The position numbers were made by a program, and so were the translations under genes. A DNA stretch of 64,000 bases, from the NCBI RefSeq assembly GCF_900105245.1, contig NZ_FNSZ01000001.1, positions 434,001-498,000 on the forward strand, given 5' to 3'. The stretch comes from Streptomyces sp. 1222.5 (GTDB lineage Bacteria > Actinomycetota > Actinomycetes > Streptomycetales > Streptomycetaceae). This document shows positions 61,452-64,000 of the stretch, one piece after another (within the stretch, counting starts at the first letter, position 1; each line of letters opens with the position of its first letter). The notes under the pieces are model-generated. The model searched no databases and was not told where the DNA came from. It saw only the letters and a program-made list of their open reading frames with translations.

Positions 61452-61492
61452 GCCCGAGCCCCCGACCGCTCTCCGCGGTGGGGGGCTCGGGC
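61452..61492 (+). terminator. Terminator after the MFS gene
   Basis: Perfect 12-bp stem GCCCGAGCCCCC/GGGGGCTCGGGC with a 17-base loop, followed by GTTGTTC, 31 bases after the stop. Confidence 0.85.
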
Positions 61493-61560
61493 GTTGTTCA
61501 TGCCGTCGGCAGCAGCGGGCCGGAGGCTTCCGGTGCGGCGGCGCCGCCTTCTTCGCCGGA

Positions 61561-62062
61561 CTGGAGTCGCAGCTCGGGGGCGGGACGGCGGAAGCCCTTG
61601 GTGATCGCGCCCAGCTCATCGACGCGACCGCCAGGACCGTGGTGGACCTCGGAGCCACAGCCACCGAGCTGCGCGACGTCGCCAGGGCCGCGGGTGTCAC
61701 CCCCGCCTCGGTGCTCTACTACTGCGCCGACATCCAGGAACTGTTCTCCGCCGTGTTCGAGCGCAGCGCCGCGACGTACATCGTCAGCCGCGAGGAGGAC
61801 ATCGCGGCGGCGGGCCCGGTGGCACGGTTGCGTGCCTGCGTCCAACACCCGGCTGCTCTTCGAACTGTTCCCGGTCGCGCTGCGCAACGAAGGGGCGGCC
61901 GACCAGCAGCGCACCTTCGTCGGCCGGCAGACCGAGCTCACGCCCGGGCGCGTGTCGTGCGGCCCGGCGGACGTGATGTGCGCGGCCACTCGTCGCCGGC
62001 CGTACCCGACCGAACGGGGCACAGGATGTCGGGTCCGCCCGGGTGCGTCCTTCCTAATGTGA
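61561..62062 (+). pseudogene. Decayed TetR-family regulator
   Basis: One frame reads a TetR helix-turn-helix, RAQLIDATARTVVDLGATATELRDVARAAGVTPASVLYYC and onward to GPVARLRACV (about 61600-61850). The expected continuation NTRLLFELFPVALRNEGAADQQRTFVGRQTEL appears in the next frame, with roughly a dozen residues missing at the junction. The dimerisation helices after TEL are absent. This pattern indicates a deletion plus frameshift and 3' truncation. No intact start codon is evident. The gene is unlikely to make a functional repressor. Confidence 0.8.
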
Positions 62063-62087
62063 GTGATCGAAAGGGAAGGAGGCCGGG

Positions 62088-62954
62088 GTGCTGGAGCGAC
62101 TGAACCAGGCCATGGAACACATCGAGTGCCGGCTCGACCGGCGGATCGAGGGCGCCGACCTCGCACGCATCGCGCTCACGTCGGAGTACCACCTGCGGCG
62201 GCTGTTCTCCGCGCTGGCGGGGATGCCGCTGTCGGAGTACGTCCGGCGCAGGCGGCTCACGGTCGCCGGTGCCGAGGTGCTGGCCGGTGACCGGACGCTG
62301 TTGGAGATCGGGCTGCGGTACGGCTACACGTCCGGCGAGGCGTTCGCGCGTGCGTTCCGCGCCGTGCACGGCGTCGGTCCCGGCGAGGCCAGACGGTCCG
62401 GCGCGCCTCTCCAGTCCCAGCCGCGGCTTTCCTTCCGTCTCACCGTCGAAGGGAGCAGCAGCATGCGATACCGGATCGTGCAGAAGGACGAGTTCCGTGT
62501 GGTGGGCAGGAAGGCGCGCGTCCCCCTCGTGCACCTGGGGGTGAACCCTGCCATCGCCGAGTTCGTCCGCGGCCTCGGGCAGGAGACGCTGCAGCGTATC
62601 CAGAGCCTGTCCGATCAGGAGCCGCAGGGGATCGTGGCGGTGACCGACAACCTGGACCCCAGTCGGGCGGAGGGGACCGAACTCGACTATTACCACGGGG
62701 TGGTGACCCGGGCCGCCGCGCCGCAGGACATGGACGCGCTCACGGTGCCGGCCGGATCGTGGGCCGTGTTCGGGAACTCCGGGCCGTTTCCCGAGGCGCT
62801 CCAATACCTCTGGCGGGACGTGTTCACGCAGTGGTTCCCGTCCAATCCGTACCAGAGCCGGCCGGGACCGGAGATCCTGCGGACGAGGCTGTCGCCGGAC
62901 GCCACCCGGGCGGACGCGGAGCTGTGGATCCCCGTGGAGCGGACCCTGCTCTGA
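62088..62954 (+). CDS. AraC-family regulator fused to GyrI-like ligand domain
   Basis: The 288-residue protein has an AraC/XylS double helix-turn-helix first (RLDRRIEGADLARIALTSEYHLRRLFSALAG, LLEIGLRYGYTSGEAFARAFRAVHG) and a C-terminal GyrI/SOUL-like barrel (MRYRIVQKDEFRVVGRKARVPL, MDALTVPAGSWAVFGNSGPFPEALQYLWRDVF). The barrel in such regulators (Rob, BmrR, SbmC relatives) binds amphipathic drugs. Start GTG 62088 with AGGAGG upstream. It probably activates an efflux or detoxification gene; the nearby MFS gene is one candidate. Confidence 0.93.
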   Translation: MLERLNQAMEHIECRLDRRIEGADLARIALTSEYHLRRLFSALAGMPLSEYVRRRRLTVAGAEVLAGDRTLLEIGLRYGYTSGEAFARAFRAVHGVGPGEARRSGAPLQSQPRLSFRLTVEGSSSMRYRIVQKDEFRVVGRKARVPLVHLGVNPAIAEFVRGLGQETLQRIQSLSDQEPQGIVAVTDNLDPSRAEGTELDYYHGVVTRAAAPQDMDALTVPAGSWAVFGNSGPFPEALQYLWRDVFTQWFPSNPYQSRPGPEILRTRLSPDATRADAELWIPVERTLL

Positions 62955-62981
62955 CGGAAACGTCCGTCCTGGTCGTGGGAA

Positions 62982-63018
62982 CCGTGCCCCGGCGTCGCCC
63001 GCCGGGGCCGGGGCACGG
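62982..63018. terminator. Terminator between AraC-GyrI and GH2 genes
   Basis: Perfect 12-bp stem CCGTGCCCCGGC/GCCGGGGCACGG between two convergent stops. Confidence 0.85.
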
Positions 63019-63023
63019 GGTCG

Positions 63024-64000
63024 TCAACCGCGCAGCGTCGTCGGCGCGCTGTTGTACGCCTCCGCCGTCAGCACCGGACGGCGGGACGAACAGGCGTCCG
63101 ACGGCCAGGACAGCCGGACCGTGCGCGACTCCCCGGGCAGCAACCACAGGTAGTTGTCGCTGTACAGCGTCGGCAGCACCCGACTGCCGTGGGCGTCCTC
63201 CAGCAGGGACAGCCGGACCATGGCGGCCACCGCCGAACCGCGGTTGGCGACGGTCGCCGTCAGTCCGTGACGGTCCCCGGAGCGCGACACCTTGGTGATC
63301 GCACCGGTCAGTCTCACCTGCTCGGCCTTGTTCAGGTCGCGCAGGGAGGAGGCGTCGCGGTACCGCCAGTACGTGTTCCGTGACACCTCCTCGCCCCGGG
63401 CGTCCGTCAGGGTGAGTCGCAGCAGGTGCAGGTCCGGGAGGTCCTTGCTCCACTCCGCGGTGAACGCCTTCTCCGTGCCCGCCCGGCTGACGTTGACGTG
63501 GGCCGTCCTGGCCGGGCCGAGCTGCCGGCCGCCCAGGTCGAACACCCGGGCCGAGACAGTCGCTCCACGCAGGTCGGTCGAGGTGTGGTTGACCGCGATG
63601 ACCTGCCACTTCACCGGGTCGGCCTGCACGTGCAACGGCTCGCAGGCAGAACGGGCGCCGTAGTAGGTCCCGTTGACGTCGAAATCGTAGTCGTACGTCT
63701 GCCAGACCGTGCTGTGCCAGGCCGGATGGGACATCCACAGCATGAGGCCGGACGCGTTGTCCCACAGGTTGGCGTTCCACGCCTCGAACATGGCGCGGGT
63801 GTTCTCGTAGTTGACGAACTGCGCCTTGCGGGCGAAGTCGTCCAGGTCTCCCGCTTCACCGAGGCGCGCTTCGATGGCCGCCTTGTAGACATGGGGTGCC
63901 TGGTTGCCGCGATCGCTCCAGTCGTGGAGGTACCAGGCGCCCTTGATGGGCCACTCCGGCTCGTCACCCGTCATGGTGCGCACGCTCGCCGCGGTGGAGA
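63024..64000 (-). CDS. C-terminal part of a GH2-type glycosidase (5' end outside window)
   Basis: The frame is open to the window edge, so only the last 325 or so residues are seen. WPIKGAWYLHDWSDRGNQAPHVYKAAIEARLGEAGDLDDFARKAQFVNYENTRAMFEAWNANLWDNASGLMLWM (a region of the visible N-terminal part) and the following beta-sandwich domains resemble exo-beta-D-glucosaminidase and mannosylglycoprotein endo-beta-mannosidase proteins of GH2. The catalytic glutamates would lie upstream of the window. The beta-rich tail (HLLRLTLTDARGEEVSRNTYWRY) fits the C-terminal Ig-like domains of CsxA. Together with the GH92 gene it points to breakdown of glycoprotein, mannan or chitosan. Confidence 0.85.
   Translation of the reverse strand, partial: STAASVRTMTGDEPEWPIKGAWYLHDWSDRGNQAPHVYKAAIEARLGEAGDLDDFARKAQFVNYENTRAMFEAWNANLWDNASGLMLWMSHPAWHSTVWQTYDYDFDVNGTYYGARSACEPLHVQADPVKWQVIAVNHTSTDLRGATVSARVFDLGGRQLGPARTAHVNVSRAGTEKAFTAEWSKDLPDLHLLRLTLTDARGEEVSRNTYWRYRDASSLRDLNKAEQVRLTGAITKVSRSGDRHGLTATVANRGSAVAAMVRLSLLEDAHGSRVLPTLYSDNYLWLLPGESRTVRLSWPSDACSSRRPVLTAEAYNSAPTTLRG

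Overview
The window is high-GC actinobacterial DNA and almost certainly comes from a Streptomyces chromosome or a close relative. The evidence is codon bias, many GTG starts, ATGA/GTGA gene overlaps, CebR-type cellulose operators, a rifamycin-associated element (RAE) before a rifampin phosphotransferase, an ECF41 sigma factor with its own promoter motif, and one TTA (bldA-type) codon. No tRNA, rRNA, CRISPR array, insertion sequence or phage gene was recognised.

Region 1 (1-24.6 kb) is the most unusual part. It opens with the end of an AfsR-like NB-ARC/TPR regulator, two tiny single-helix membrane peptides, a 651-residue protein of unknown function and an XRE-TPR regulator. Next comes what looks like an undescribed natural-product or RiPP-type cluster. 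One operon (6.4-13.6 kb) encodes a CobQ/BioD-like P-loop protein, an ABC-2 exporter, a 22-residue candidate precursor peptide followed at once by a strong hairpin, an M16 zinc protease, a GNAT-like protein and a nucleotidyltransferase-fold protein. A divergent control region at 15.4 kb drives a TauD-type dioxygenase and a cupin leftward. Rightward it drives a SPASM-like radical SAM protein with an altered iron-sulfur cysteine motif, a B12-type radical SAM enzyme, a histidine phosphatase-kinase fusion, an NDP-kinase-like protein, two small proteins, a carbamoyltransferase and an SGNH hydrolase. A motif of the form TTTGTGAC-N8/9-TGACT-N5-GTCAC occurs at both cluster promoters, so one regulator, plausibly the XRE-TPR protein, may control both halves.

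Region 2 (24.9-34.3 kb) holds a deaminase-fold protein whose C-terminal half looks like a decayed second copy, a small CarD/tudor-like protein, a stand-alone RNA polymerase alpha subunit gene outside the ribosomal operon, a GNAT, two VOC proteins, an ECF41 sigma factor with its carboxymuconolactone decarboxylase-like partner, a CPBP protease and a methyltransferase.

Region 3 (34.4-52.0 kb) is largely for polysaccharide breakdown and antibiotic resistance. It has a divergent GH6/GH5 cellulase pair around CebR boxes, an intact penicillin-binding transpeptidase, a GH16 glucanase divergent from a GntR regulator with a palindromic operator between them, a secreted phosphodiesterase-fold protein, RAE-controlled rifampin phosphotransferase and a GH92 mannosidase with a LacI-type operator.

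Region 4 (52.4-64 kb) is mixed accessory DNA: a TTA-containing membrane protein, SDR and PhzF enzymes, a solitary Ldt-type Ig domain, a transpeptidase-like lipoprotein that has lost its catalytic motifs, a LysR/MFS divergent pair, a decayed TetR gene, an AraC-GyrI regulator and the end of a GH2-type glycosidase cut by the window edge.
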